From positions 5,830,001 to 5,894,000 of the forward strand of contig NC_079882.1 of the NCBI RefSeq assembly GCF_029227915.1: DNA of 64,000 nt, in the 5' to 3' direction. Within the stretch, counting starts at the first letter, position 1. Each line of letters starts with the position of its first letter. Positions 46,206 to 60,800 of the stretch are shown here, piece by piece. The notes under the pieces were generated by a model. The model was not told where the DNA came from, did not search any database, and saw nothing but the letters and a program-made list of their open reading frames with translations. The DNA comes from Hydractinia symbiolongicarpus (lineage: Eukaryota; Cnidaria; Hydrozoa; Anthoathecata; Hydractiniidae). The position numbers and the translations under genes were made by a program.

Positions 46206-47051
46206 TTTGAATAACAATGACAGTTAATCAATTCTTTCCCTCATTATATGTAAGTCATTAATTTGTATATATTTGATGGTTTATTCGTTTGGCCATCCCT
46301 CAAACAAGAGCTTTGTTTTTCAAAATTATCTCTTCTCGGCAGGTGGTGAGATCATGTGTTCACTGATTTAGAAAAAAAATCATATTTTCTGTATGATTTT
46401 TTAACATACAAAAAAAGGCCATGTACATGCATATAATTCATGTTAATTTATGATGGTTAATCATGCATAAATCTAATAATTATGCGAAGCAATAAATGTA
46501 TCCTTTTTAGCGAAAGAGAAAACTGTGCAGAGATTTCCGCCAATTTTTTAAATTTTATTCCTCTAGATTAGTTGAAACACAATCCAAATTTTAGGACGGA
46601 AATAACTATGCTTAAAGTGGACCTTTTTCGTGCTTGACATTTTTTGGGGACGTCACCCCATCCCTCTATTGATTATGTCACTGCAGTTAAAAGTTAATAC
46701 TTCTGCAAAAAAATAATTAGGTAGCGCAAAAAACAATTACAACTCGAGGAAAAGAATATAAATGGACTGGGGAGATGTTGCGATTGACGCTTGATTGGTT
46801 GAGTAGGGAAAGTACTGCGCTATGTTTCCATAGGAACTAAAAATTATGTAATTATTTGCTTTGTTTGCCATAATGCTTGCAACTTAGATAAATATGGAGT
46901 TACAGGGAATTCTTTGATAACATTTTTATAGTTTATTAAAACTTCTAATATAAAGCAGAGAAAATTTTATTACTTTTCATTTCATTTTAAGCTTTTGATT
47001 ACAAAGGAGATAAAATCGATAAAAAATACGCTGTGAAGTGTGTTACATGAA
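46206..47051. promoter_or_regulatory. Shared upstream region of a divergent gene pair
   Basis: About 850 bases separate the start codons of the minus-strand secreted protein (46205) and the plus-strand CDK-inhibitor-like gene (47052). Both promoters must lie here or in 5' introns. No strong TATA box or motif cluster stands out. Confidence 0.4.
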
Positions 47052-47300
47052 ATGAAGAACATGACGAATGACAATACTCAAATACCAACAGAGAAAAAAT
47101 TAAGAGCGCAAAGAGCTTTATTTTTAGATAGTGATAAAAGAGAAAATGACCAGTTTGTAATTGATGAAAATTTAGATACATTACGTGCTAGAAGCAAAAG
47201 ATGGAATTTCGATTTTCTTAATGAAGTACCAATTAATGATGGAAAATATGTATGGATAAAGTGCATTAAAAAAGAGAAAATAGACTTCTTTAGTAGCTAA
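47052..47300 (+). CDS. Small CIP/KIP-type CDK inhibitor (p21/p27-like domain), intronless
   Basis: An 82-aa single-exon frame, ATG 47052 to TAA 47298-47300, with AATAAA at 47367. Residues 20-69 match the kinase-inhibition domain of CIP/KIP proteins: a cyclin-docking R-x-L-F motif (RALF, 21-24), an acidic/helical linker, then RWNFDFLNEVPINDGKYVW (50-68), where WNFDF and GKYxW are the hallmark residues that lie on the CDK N-lobe. These proteins bind cyclin-CDK complexes and hold cells in G1. The protein stops shortly after the domain: the FYYRPP-type segment that enters the ATP pocket in p27 is replaced by DFFSS, and no C-terminal regulatory region follows. It may be a minimal inhibitor, a retrocopy, or the first exon of a longer transcript. 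An out-of-frame ATGAAATGA at 47046 overlaps its start codon. Confidence 0.72.
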   Translation: MKNMTNDNTQIPTEKKLRAQRALFLDSDKRENDQFVIDENLDTLRARSKRWNFDFLNEVPINDGKYVWIKCIKKEKIDFFSS

Positions 47301-48399
47301 GGAAAAAATAGAAAAATGAAGAGAGAAATTATTTGTGTTCTGTGATAGTTATTTAAACGGATATATAATAAAACATGTTTGGAGAATAACGTACAAAATT
47401 AAGAATGAGGACCTTACTAGGAATGATATGGAATTATAATGGATTCGAAGTTGTCCATTCGTTTGCTCGTACAATTAAATGGTGACAATAAAATGTCATG
47501 GATTGTTTCAATAAAAATAAGTGACTGACTTTTAAATTACATCTTACTGGAATAACCCACCGTTCACCAATTGCGACATAAATTTGACTTCTATGTCTTC
47601 AGAGTGAGAATTATTGAGAGAGAACTTATCGTCCTACTGTGATAATTAGGAATATTACGAACGTAAAATAAATGAAAAACCATAAAAAATGTTATTTTCC
47701 TTTTTTTTTTGTTTCCTTTAAACAAAGAAGAATGTTTTGCTAGTTTTTGTGTTTGTTACAACAGACTGAAGAATATATATTGCACGTCGTTTATACTCGG
47801 ATTCCAATCATCTTTTATAAGAAGCGACAATCGATTTTCTAATACGTCACGTTCAAAGTACCGGGAACCGATAAAAATACAGTAAAAAGTCTCGTTCATA
47901 ACATTTTTGAATCCGCATATCTCGTTTTTTAAAATTCGAGGTAAACATCGAGTTTTCTCTACACGTTATGTTCAACAACAAGTGTTTTTTTTTATATCTA
48001 GGAACGTCCAAAAGAGGGAAAATTACAAAAAGTTTAGTATAGGATATTTAATTAAATAATTAACTAACTAGTGGAATATAATGAATTCGTCCTTTAAACA
48101 TGAAAATGTTGCTCCTAAATAGAACTCTTGGCACAATAAAGTCAATAGGGAATTTCCCTGAGATGCATATTTTTAATTTAATGACGTCTATCTCGACGAT
48201 TTTGTCATTACTTAGAATTTAAAAGTAAAAGTTGACCTCACTATGGATGGAATTTTGACTTGATAACCCATGCTACCGGTCTCGATACGTTACAAAAAAG
48301 ATTTCAAGTTGATTGTTATATTCACACACAAAAATATATATTAACAATATGTATATACAATATATATTAAATTTTTAAAAAAATAATTATTTCCAAATA
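47301..48399. other. Intergenic stretch, nothing specific seen
   Basis: Between the ends of the CDK-inhibitor-like gene and the dynein gene, which converge. It is AT-rich and holds the AATAAA at 47367. No supported exon, tandem repeat or terminal inverted repeat was found. Confidence 0.5.
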
Positions 48400-51300
48400 T
48401 TAATCATCCAGTTGGCAAAGCAAGGCAACGCCTCGCTTAACCCAATGTCTCTGATCTGCCTCAGTGTCCAATATAACAGGCATTACGTAATTAGTTGAAT
48501 GGCCTGTCGTTGAAAGTGTCCCTTTTCTTTCGCTCGTTTTGTAGACTGGGCATGAATAAACTTTACGCTGTTTAAACTCACTGGTTTTCCCAGGCTTAAC
48601 CCAAATAATTGGCATTTGATCGTGTAGTATTTTTGAATATGATTCATCCAACGTACCCCTAAAAAGTTTTAAAGAGGGTTGAAACAATGAAACGATGAAT
48701 GATATCTCCACAAAGTAAAAATAACGTTTAATTGAATTCAGAAAAATGCGAGCGTTAGCAGTTAAATTGTATTTTTATTTTTAATGAGAAATTTCTGACA
48801 AATCTGACGTAACTTCCGTATTAACTGGTGATTTTTATGGCTAGTAGACAGACTTGAATAACAACGATATAAAACATTTCTACTTCCCAGTAATAAGGTT
48901 TTTCGCATCAAATTTTATCTGTGTTCAGTAACAAAGCTATACAAACACAGAAATAAAGAAATAAGAACAAAAAGCGAAAAAAATTTCACCTTTCCCTGTT
49001 CCAACGTGCTCCCTCCAAAAAGAGTCCATTAACGTACACTCCATCTTCAGGACCACTCTCCTTCTCCTCATCGACTCCAATAACTTCAAAATCAAAGCCT
49101 AATAAATCTATAGGAATTGTGTATTTCCGCGCGTAATTTTGTTTCGCACCTGTTAAAAAGGCCTAAAAAAACAAATATTGACTTGACAAACAAAATCAAG
49201 ACGTTTCAATCACATGCCAACAACAACATATTTTCTCAAAGAACACGTATCTCACATTCAAAACCGTTTAAAAAAATTTGAGACAAACCTGAGTAAAGTA
49301 GAATCCAGATAACCAAAAAACTGAAGGCTTGCCATTTTCATACCATTCCTATACAGAAAAAAAAACATTTATTTTAGGAACGTGGGCCATTCATACTTAA
49401 CTTAAGACATCAATCGTGTTTACGTGAATTAAAGCGTGATTGATTGTATTTTACTGGACAGTACCAAATTTCTTTCGACAGATCTGTTGTAGCAGAGTTA
49501 ACCCCATACAAATTTCTGTTTACTTTTCTTTCAACCAATCGTGCTAAAACTTATTTTTTAAGACAAAAAAAAAACTTTACCTGTAAAAATTTGATACGAG
49601 CAATAAAATCTGCAATGTAACTACCAAGAGGCTTCAGGCTTGGATATGAACTTTTAGCCCACAGATCAGGAAACTACAAAATGTGAGTTCGATAATAAGT
49701 TTGAGGGAAATCTTTAGATACGTAGAGTTACAAGCTAGAAAGATATTATCCAGGAAAAGTGTCTTTTAGTTAGTTGACTAGAATTATATTTTTTGTCAAA
49801 AAAATTAAAATAATGTGTTTGGCCAGAAATTTTGATTTGTTTTCCTTTACTACTTATAGTTTTTTTACACATAGAATTTCTCACAGCTTTTACGATAAGA
49901 TTATAGTTAACCACTCACCTTTCCAACAAGCACACTTTGCGCGACTTGTTCTAAACTAGCTGACATCACTACCAAACCTTTGATTGCTTTTTGTAGATTG
50001 ATAAGACTGGAACGTATCACATTTAATAACCTAGAAGTGAGAAAATTGCAAGCATACATGCAATCGAGCCTTGTATTATTGATCAGGTAATCTTCTGCAT
50101 TTTCAGATAGAAAAAGCTATCGTCTTAAAAATTGATAATGTCGCCAATACCTTACCATATTACATCAAATATGAAACTTACTTATTGAATCTTTCCATCT
50201 CTTGCACGAGAACTGTGTTCATACTTTCTTCATAACGAACTGGATATTTTTCTTGAGCTTTTTCCAAATCGAAATCTTCTGGTAGCTTAAAAACAAATAC
50301 AAAAAACGTTACTTTGGTATCTAATATAGCAAAAAATTATCTCGAACAAAGTGGTTAATAGAGAATGCCTATTACCATGGAGCAAAAAATCGATAAAAGA
50401 CAGGTTGTCGTGATAAGAAGAATGATTAGGTATATAATATCAAACCTTGGATAATATATCAGTTGCGATTTCATTTAATGCATCGTCAGTTTTTCCACCA
50501 GCACCACCAGACATTTGACTGTATGTCAACAAAACAGAATCAAATAACTGAAAAAGAGAGAAAGTAGAAAAGTTTAAAAAGAAGGACAATAATTAAATTA
50601 TTTAGCTTGCTTAAAAAATACATGAGAAGCAGAAAGAAAAATTCAAACTGCAAAAAGTTAAACTTCTTGTGTATAAGAATTGTGACTGCAGAAGCCTACT
50701 CATACACTAAATACTAAACAATATGAGCCAGAGCTTAACTTTCATATGCTTGTAACACTGCAGGACTCATAAAATAATAATACCAAATGAAATGAAATGA
50801 AATGAAATAAGGAAATATTTACCAGTTTTGTTTCTTGGAGATCTTTAGCAATGTCCACGTTATCATGCATTCCAAATACTTCCGGTGTTTGTGATAATGG
50901 TAGGTCCTATGTAAACATAGAATGATAGAGAGATGCTTGATGTTGTCGAAATTTCTGTTTGTTGTTCTTTGGGCAAAGATTGAAGTATGATCTTACGCAT
51001 GAGAGTAGTACACAAGACTGTCAGGTTTCTCGGTGCACAAATTAAAGAATGCTTAACAATAAAAGTATAAAATACTAAAAAATGAATAGCATATGTTTAA
51101 TATCTCATTTTACCTTGATGAAGTCGATGTAATCGTCGTACTTTCCTTTCGGCGGAGCATAATAAACTCCACTAGATGACAACTTATATTTTGGATCTGT
51201 TATGATGTCTGCAGTGTAGAAGTCAGCAAGGATGCTCATCAAACATCGTCTGTAGGTAAAACAAGAGTTGTGAGAAAAATATATGATTTCCATACTTAAG

Positions 51301-51891
51301 AAACTTAACACCATCAAACGTTGTCATTTAAACTGGCTCTACCTGCTTTTAAGTTACATCTACCCACCTATCTAAGTCATCAGTTACTCTTCCACCATAG
51401 TTACATTCGCCAGCCATGTAAGAGATTGCATCAAATGGAACCTCGTCATATTCGTTTATAAACATCTAAGTGTTATAAAAATAACATTCTATAATGTTGA
51501 CATCGTACACGGCGATATAACTATACACACACAGATAGGCGAAAGATTCACCTACTACTTCTTTTTTACTATAGCAAAAGGGTTCAGCCTGATGAGTGTA
51601 AAAGGCTACAAAAGTTTAAGAGCGTTCTTTAACAGAACATGGTGCGAAAATTTCTTACGAGCATTGAACCAACTCACTGCATTAAAGCGCCGAAAGTTGC
51701 AGAAAATACTAAACAAATTACTTTTCTCAAAAACAAAAACCACAATAATGTACCTGGAGTTGACGAATGCTAATCCTCAAATCAGATTCGTTAAAACCGT
51801 AAGGTATATTCCAGCCCATTGGACCAAACTTTTTTCTTTCTTGAATAACAGCGTGGAAGAAGCACAGACCAAACAATAACTTTTCCCAAGC
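48400..51891 (-). other. Dynein C-terminal domain
   Basis: Exons encode [121 protein letters not shown] and the end [10 protein letters not shown], with the stop at 48402-48400. This is the full-length C-terminal domain typical of metazoan axonemal heavy chains, not the short form of fungal cytoplasmic dynein. Confidence 0.9.
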
Positions 51892-54800
51892 CTTTAAAAC
51901 AGTTAAATATATATTTGAGAATGATCACAAAATTCTTTCTTGTGGTAACAAAACATTCATAAAATTTATGTTTCATTAAATTGAAGCCGATATAAATTCT
52001 TAGAAGTTTAGAAATAAATAAAATCGATAAAAAATACTAATATTCATGGAAAACATACAGTTTCTTTTCCTGGGCAACCATTAAAAAAATCTGGATCGGA
52101 TATTGGATCGCTTATGTAAGACTGTAAAAGATTCTGTCGCAGTCCAGTAGGCGGCTCGTTCGTCATTTTCACGCCATTTTGCAACACCGTCACAGGAAAT
52201 TTTGGCGACGGGTAACTGGTCAGCCATAGTCGGAATTCTGAATTAACAGTTTCGGGAGACATGTCTTCACAAATTTTTTCAAGGGCAGACATCCATGAGA
52301 CTGCCAAATGGCAATTTTGAAGTACAACCCATGTGCCATTTTTGACTGCGTCGGCAATCATCTTTGCTGCAATTGGTCCCTACACACACACAAAATTCAT
52401 TTCTTCAGTCATTCAACTTTGCGCGAGCATTTATTTTTGCAATTTTCGCGCATTCTGGAAAAATTCATGACATTATGTATATGCGAGATATTTTAAAAGA
52501 TCCAATTTATAAAATTTTATCTCAGAGTGAAAAAGCAATTGCATTCACAAAAAGAAATCATTACATGTTTTATTAAGGCGCTTTTTAAAAAATATTATAT
52601 AATATTTTGGCACCATTTGAGAAAATTAATACCGCGTAATTTTTACAAAGAATCAGCCGCAAAATTTTGATTTTTTTGTATTAGTGAAATTATCTACCGC
52701 AAAAATAAGTACCAAGCCTCGGTTGATAAGTATATCAAGAGAAAATAATTCTAACCTGTCCTTGTCCAAGAGATATCGCATTAAACCTATCACCACTGAA
52801 CCCTTTATCTCCTGCAAACTTCATCAAGCCTGCCATAGGGTCTGCTCCAGGAGAAAGAATAAATATCAGAGGTGAACATTGATTAGAATCAGCATAACTT
52901 TTACCAAGATCAAAAGGTGGCGGCTCTATAAACCGACGGCCAAGCTTTTCCTCCACAAAGTTAGTCACAAGGGGAACCACTTTATCTGGTCGAAGGCATC
53001 TTACAACAATCATCTTCTGAAAATCTGTCAACTTCTTATTCCATGGTGAAGGGAGAATGTGTTTCTGTGGTTCTTTACTACCAAACAACTTTTTCCATTC
53101 TTCATTATTTTTTTTAAAATGTTGCCTAAATGGAAACTTATGAGATATACGAGATGAGGTTAAACTGTTTCGAGAAATTACCAGATAATACACATTCATA
53201 ACTGCAAAACAAAGATTCGCAGTTAAAACAATCGCTGGACAAGCGTGATGTCATGGGATCGAGCCCCACGTTATCCTAACACCACAATTATGAAATCACA
53301 TTGTATGACAACTAACAATAAGTTATATTTAGATTTATGGTTCGTGGAATCGTTTACAGCCAAATCTTTTCTACATTTACTTGATCCTTACATTCTTTGA
53401 CAAATAAGTCGCGGTTTTGTAATGATTTTAGTACATGAATTAAAACCCAATGATGAGACAATTACTTCCACCTTTGACGATCAATTTAACAACTGCTATT
53501 CAACAAATTTAATAACTACTTATTTTGTACGGAAAAATATTTCTTCTTACCTGAATCCATTAAAAGCTTTGAAATCGCACATTCTGCATATTTCATCCCA
53601 GGATTTATCAGACAACCAAGACGGGTCTGGATTGGGTTTTTTATTTTCCAAGCCGACACCACCAGTTAAAAAGAACATGAACTCATCTTGCATTAGCTCA
53701 TGTTTTGCTTTCAATATGTTGGAACACAGAATGAAGGAAAAGAGCAGCTTATCCTTCTCAAATAACGAGCGACAAACGTTGCAGTACAAGCTGTACGTGA
53801 AGTAATCTGTGAGGTAACGAAGTCGCTTGTCAAGAATCTTTGATTTGTTGCTAGAAGATAATAGCAAAATGATACAACCAACATACTTCACTGTTGACAC
53901 AATGTCATTTGATACGAAATCAATTTGATCAAGGAATAGTTGTAACAAAAAATAGCTAGGTGTATCCACGCTTGACCCAAAATAATATATGAATATATCA
54001 ATACATAAAAAAAACGCATACCTATCTTGTATAGCAGCAATAAACAGATTGACAAACCAAGTTAAAGAGTACTGGTACATAGGATCAATATTGGGCAAGT
54101 CAGTTATGGAGAAAAATAAAATCGAAGAGTGTACAGCAATTGGATGATAACCAGCTCGAGATTGGTTGATCTTCTTTTCAGTTTCTTCTGCAATCTTTTG
54201 TTTCTTACTGATTTCATCTGACAGTACCTAGAATGTTCAAGAAATTTTAAATAACGTTTAATGCAACATAACAACTTAATTTTCAATACATATAAGACTG
54301 TTGAAAAGATGAATGTGAGACCTTGGATGAATCCAGAATCTTTATAGCTGTTTCATCTTCCAGTATGTTACCCTCTGAAGAGGAGAGCGTCTCTAAAATT
54401 TTATCTTCAATTTCCTTAAGCTGTTTTTTGTTAGACGCACTTTGAACAATTAAAGCTTGCCTCTCTTCTTCCAATTCAGGCCTAAAGAAAACAGGTAATT
54501 TTTTAAGATGCAAACAGGGAAAATAATGACCAGTAAAATTATCTATTGCTGCAATCCAACCGATTCTATTAAAAAACAATCGCTGAGTCAATTTACAGCA
54601 ATCGCTGACACTGCATTTTTATTGTTAACACGTTGTTATTAAAAAATTAGAGAGTCGCGAAGACGGGAAAGTAGGACAATGAGACTTCATATAGTGAAGA
54701 TACGATTTGTTAAACTTAATCATAAATATATCGTGAAGTCGAATATACATAATCAGAGAACAGCATTGGTGCAAAAACTGCTATGTAAAAGCATGCCTAA

Positions 54801-57800
54801 CAAATAATCACAAAACCCAATATATGTAACATGGTTATATGCAAGGTCTTTAACTAGCAAGTCACACTGTTATGTTAAATTGTTTTATAGTTGCCATAGT
54901 TTTTCACATTTTTTCTTCTATGATGAGATGACCTAAAGCAAATAATATTGCTGACTGGCCGACTCAGGGTTTTTTTTCGAATTGGTTTACGGCACCCCTG
55001 GTATTTCTTAAAATGATTTCGTATCCTCAAGTTATTCAACATCTTAAATTATTTGAATATTTTAACCCTTAGACAACGGATATATCATATCTACGATCGG
55101 GAAGTCGGGCAAAAACAGCCGCACAGTTGGAGCGCCATAACTTTTGAGGACTAGGGAATCATGAAAAGTGCTCCTAAGTGTTTTAGAAAGAGGTTGAATT
55201 AGACTACCCAACGGTAGTGAACCAGTATTTTTATCTATCGATGTCTTTTTCTTAGTCACCAATTGCAACTTAAATTTTGGAAAGCTAATTATTTTTTAAA
55301 GTCTTTGAAAAAGAGTGCGGATTGTAAGGAATAATTTATATTATTCAAAGAAAAAATAAGTTATGTATGCTATTCAAATCCCGATATTTTTGGCATAAAT
55401 TGACTTTTAGTGTTAATTTCCTTTAAAAATAAGCTTCCTTCTTCAGTTAAAACTCAAATGTTTCCCTATCCGAAAACAGCCAAAAATAACAAAAAGTTAG
55501 TGCAATAGGAGACAATAAAACATCAACTATCGCACCTTTCCTTCGCAACAACGATACCCAACAGTTGATCTTCCAATCCTTCTGGTGTGATCATAAAATT
55601 CACCAGTGTTACCTTAGTAGCGATCTCAGGAAGATAGTGTGGATTTCTCAACTTCGTTGTGATGTAGAGTTTAAAATCTTCAGAATATTCGATTACGTTT
55701 TCACCAAGTCGTATACATAATACACCACCTAAAGAAGTACGACTGCTTTAAAGATAAATTCACCACTAAACAAGGCAAGGGAAAAGAACATGAATCCCGG
55801 CAAGGGAAAAAGTTTGTATTTTAGACTAATAAATAAACTTTAATCAAAGTTTCTAATTTCGTAACAACTCAATTCAAGGGAAAATATATTCGTTGAAAGT
55901 CATTATTGCAAGAATAGCAACCGTTTTTACATCTCTCAAACACACCCGTTGATATCTTACCTTGTTTAAAAACTTGTTTCAACAACAGAGGCTCCAAAGA
56001 AGGATCCAATTCCTCGCCAACATTTTCAATCAGCACTGGAGTACCAAACTGAATGCTGTTTTCCAGCGTTCTAATATAATCTCCATCAGACAATTTAACG
56101 ACCTGGTAAGAGAAGAGGCATGGACAGTAACATAAAAATACTTTTGACGTTGCTTGCTGGGAATACACGTGGTTTCTATAAGCATAACCCTTAAGGCTAA
56201 AAATTACTAACAAAATAAGTTTATGCTATGAATAACAGTTAGGCTCAGTTCAAACCCTTTATTCTAGTATGAAATTTTTGTGGTTGCTTGAACGACATAG
56301 TTGAGCTGCGTTTCTTTGAAAATTGCTGCTATTTGTATCAAGGTTTGTGTTCTTTTCCACTTGTTAAAAGTAGATTATATTCTTCAAATATATTTTATTC
56401 AAATAAGCATACAGTTTTATAGGACCATTAAAAAATAACTTAGATCGCTAGAGGACTGTATTAGACACTGAGAAGAAAAATAAAAATGTGCCGTTTATAT
56501 ATAAGATCACGGTACTTTAAGAGTCCTCGATAAAATACTGAACATAATATTCAACAACCGTAGAATGCTTTAGGTAACCACGGGTGCAGCATACATACCG
56601 ATAACTGGTTATCCTTCTCTGAATTTTTCACCCATTTATTCGCCTGCCCTTGAGGATCTATCATTAATGGCCTAAAATAAAATAAGAATAGACAGTTCAG
56701 CAACAGTTTCCGTAATCAGATTTAATAAGGAAAAAACACATTTGAAAATGCCTAAAGAGATTCCGGGTTTTCATCATTGGATGCTATATGCTGACTTGAA
56801 CGGAATGACTCCTACAAAATTTTATTTAATTTACCATCGTCTTGAGTTATCCACAATGACGCCATTATCGATAGAGAAGCTATCAGTAGGTAGTCCATTG
56901 ATGTTCCATGCCCGTATCTTGATTGGTTCGCCAAGAATTTTGCTCAACGAGAAATCTTGTGAACAAGGTATACCCAAATCCTACATGAAGGGAAATGAGA
57001 AATGAGTGCTGATTGGTTCATTTGAAGTAAGGTAAGGTAAGGCATCCTTTCAAAATATGTTTTCCATAATTAAAAAATAATGGAATCATAAAAGGCTTAA
57101 ATAAATAAATGATTGCCAAATATTATTCAAGCACTTTTGCACAACAGCGATCATATTGATTTTAAAAGCAAACCATTATATCAAAAAACAGACATAGAGA
57201 AATGGGTACCAGTAAACTTTGCAAAAACGCAATAAATTGAGCAACGAGTGTCACTAAAATGACGAGAAAGAATTTGGAAAATTACCGTGCACAGCTTTGT
57301 CCATTTTGCAAAACATTCTTTGCGAAACACCGAGGTAAATGCACCTAAATAGGCGATCACACCAGAAGACACTAAAACATCGCCAGTTAAGTTATCATAA
57401 ACTGCTTGCAAATTGATAGCTGCCGAAGTCCACCGATGTTTTTCACCTCCCAAACCACCAATCAATTTTTCAGCTCTCTCCAATTTCTTCGCACATAGGT
57501 CGACCTACAAAACAATGGATTTTTTTAATTGATAAAGCTAAACAAAAAGTACACTATAGAAGAAGAAATTTCAGGTAAACAAATTCGGAAATAAGAAGAA
57601 GGAAATTTATTTACGTTACCCATTACTATTTCTCCTTTTACTAATAAATAATATCACGCAATTCCTTCCATTCATACCAACTATTCTATGTCTCGACCTT
57701 ACCTGATATTCCAATTGAGCCTTCTTTTCTGTCATGTCTTCAAACTGCTGCTTCAAGGTGGCAACCTTTTCTTCGATTTCAGCTAATTCAGCCCTCTTCG

Positions 57801-60800
57801 TGTTTAACAGTTCCATTGTTGCAGCAAGTGTAGTTTCAGCTTCAGCCAATTTAATTTTTTTCGGAGCAACGACCTATTAAAAGATCACAGAGTAACAACA
57901 TAACTGCAGGTTTTTCATTAAAAAACGATTCTGGTTATTATTGTCATGGCAAAAAATGCCATATTATTGTACAGAACACGTGAAACCCACCTTTGCTACT
58001 CTATCATATATTTCCATAGCTTGAACCCACTTGCACAAACCTTCAGCGGCGGAAGAAGCTGTTCGTACTTTGGTTGGATCAAATTCAGGGTTTGTCATGT
58101 ATTCAGCTCTAATTTTCTTCATAACGTGAACCTTGAAAAAAGTGTAAGAGAAATCCGGATCATTTGTTTCAAAAGAGGCACGTAGTGGCATGTAAAAGTT
58201 GCCACAATAAAGAAATACGAGCAGTTGAGCCAATAATTCTTTTGCAAATCCGTTCTTGCAAAAAAAACACTCACTGGAATGTTATCTTTATCGTATTCTT
58301 TTAATGAGTTCAAAAAGTTCATGTCACCAAGCAATTTTAATGACGGACCCCAATACTCTGGAATTTTCTTTCCTGAACCAGAAGGATCGTTCACTTTGTC
58401 AGGCTTGATGTCCTTCATAACGCAAATTGCTGACATAACAAGTTTGACACCTGGAGGAGGATTCTTCATCGACTTCACAATGGTAATGTCAGCAGGCTAA
58501 AGATTAAATTTACTAACATATTGAGGCGGGACACTTTGTTGTGTAACATAGTTTTACAAATTTTATGCAGCAACGAAAAGATCTGGCAAGACAAACATAC
58601 TATTAATTCTATTGTTTCATTAATATTAAAAAACATTTTCCACATATTTGGGGCTGCGTTTGTTTTCAAAACTTCTATTAGTTAAATTGTTTCAGGTTAA
58701 ATTTACCGGCATTACTCTCTCACCAGGAACCTACCTTCAATGTGTTTAGAGCAGATAGGGCAGCTTCCAGGGCAGGAATAGCTTCGGCCAATTCAGCCTC
58801 GCATTCATCTTTTAAAGCTTGTGATTCGCCAGCTTGTTCATTTGCAACAGCCTCGTCTTCACGCACAACCTCACGTTGTTCTTCTGCGATAGCTGACTCT
58901 TTTTCAATAATCTTAAAACATGGGCATACTATATGTTTGACATAAAAATACTTTGAAATATCACATGTTTACTTTAAACAAAATTCAACAAAAAAGTTAC
59001 AATTAGGCTATCTCTTCTCAGCACTTTATTTAAAATTACCTTCATCATTTTTTCGTTTTCTTCGGACGCTACAACTAGTTTGGGTTGCAGTTCTTCTAAC
59101 TCGACTTGCATATCAGCGACCTTAAATAAAGGATGGAAAAAACATTGCCAGAACGTTTTTTTTAAACGTTCCTTTAACCAATCCAAAATCAATTCTAATT
59201 TAACATGAAGAAATCACTGCAATGAGGGATGAACAAATTCTCAAGATTTTGACAGGACTCGTTTTGACAGCTTAATAAATTGAAATAAAAAATCGCTAAG
59301 AAAGTTAAAAAATTATTACCTGTGAAGATGCAAAAGCTAGCTTCTCCAAACCACCTTCGTATCTCATTTTGTTTTTCAACACCTAAAACGAAAGATTGAG
59401 GTGAAGTGCTAATGAAAGAACGTTAAAAAACAAACAAGAACGGTTTTTATTTACTTTAAAAATGTCCACATGTCCGTATTTGATTTATTCCCAACTTTTA
59501 ACATATATTTTGAATAAAAATACAAGTAAAAAAATCTAAAATGTACTTTGTTCTAGTGACTACTCCCTTACCTCATCTCTTTTCTGCGTCAAAAGGTTCT
59601 TAAATGCCGATATAAGCTCTAAGTACGAAGTTGGAGTTACGTAATTGTGTCGGCCGGCTTCTTCTAAGAATCTAGAGAAGATTGTACCAATTAGTGTACT
59701 TTTGTGCATAATGGCAGGCCTCAACAACAGAAGGTGTTGCACCACCAATCTGTATTAATATGAAAATGATACCTTGCAGAGAATTCCAAAGCAGTTGTAT
59801 GAAAACTTTTACAGATAGGAACGACATTTTTCCGTTCGTTCTCCTTCATTTCGATCTTCTCTAAGAACTTGTTTGCCACCATTTCCAAAGCATCCTCTGG
59901 CCATGGCTAAACAGAACAACGACAAAATGATAAATCGCTGTTTTAATATTCCCTGATTAACATGCGGGTAGAATTCTGTGTAGGTGTTAACGAGAGATTA
60001 TAACCACTGCAAGAGTTCTTGAAGCTATTAGTTGGGTCGCCGATGGGTTATTTATATTAGTGCCACAAGTTGCATTAAAGAATTACGTTCGGAAGCAGCA
60101 TCCAGAGCGTCAAAAAGGGGAAACATATATCGAAGCTAAATATTTTAATAAGTATCGCTCATTGGAAAAATAAAAAAAATATTTTTAACTTACCTGAAAC
60201 CAGTCGATTGTGCAACAGTTGATAAGCGATGGGAACTGACGTAACCTGTTTCGAAATGCATCACCAATTGGACTCATGCATAACATGATGTGAAGATTGT
60301 CTTTGCATCGACTTACGAAGAAATTAAACAACGCCAACGGCGAAAACTCTGCATTTCGGTCATCAGCCTGAGCGACAGCAATGGGACGGACAGCCTAGTG
60401 TATAAAAACAGAGCAGTTAGGATTATTTCTTTGTAGAATGTCCCAAGTAACTTAAGAATTGCGTATTCACATATTGTATAACACATTACTTCTATCAGTT
60501 CAGCTTTCTCGTCGACAGCAAACAGATTAGGTACTTCTCCAGTGTTCAACAAACTGTCAACATCTTCTAGAAACGATTCCTCTTTAATCTGCGAGTCTGT
60601 CAGCAAAAACACGGTTGGTTTACCTTGGCCACCAGCTGATTTTAGCAATGTCTACGGTAAAGATAAATTAGAAATATCTGAAGCTACTGGAGTTTTTACC
60701 AGGAAATAGAATACTATTTGACTTTTACTCTAGATTATTACAAAAAATTAAAGACAAAGAACTGCGCAAAACAGGCCAAAGCAGTCTACTTTCTATATAC

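Noticed and set aside
53235-53285. tRNA-like GGGATCGAGCCCCAC stretch
   Set aside because: It resembles a T-arm, but no acceptor stem or A box can be folded around it, so it is not called a tRNA gene.
55062-55268. Minus-strand open frame within the dynein gene
   Set aside because: It sits in the long intron between 55536 and 54481, whose flanking exons already join in frame (phase 2) to give a normal dynein sequence. Its sequence does not match any dynein segment.
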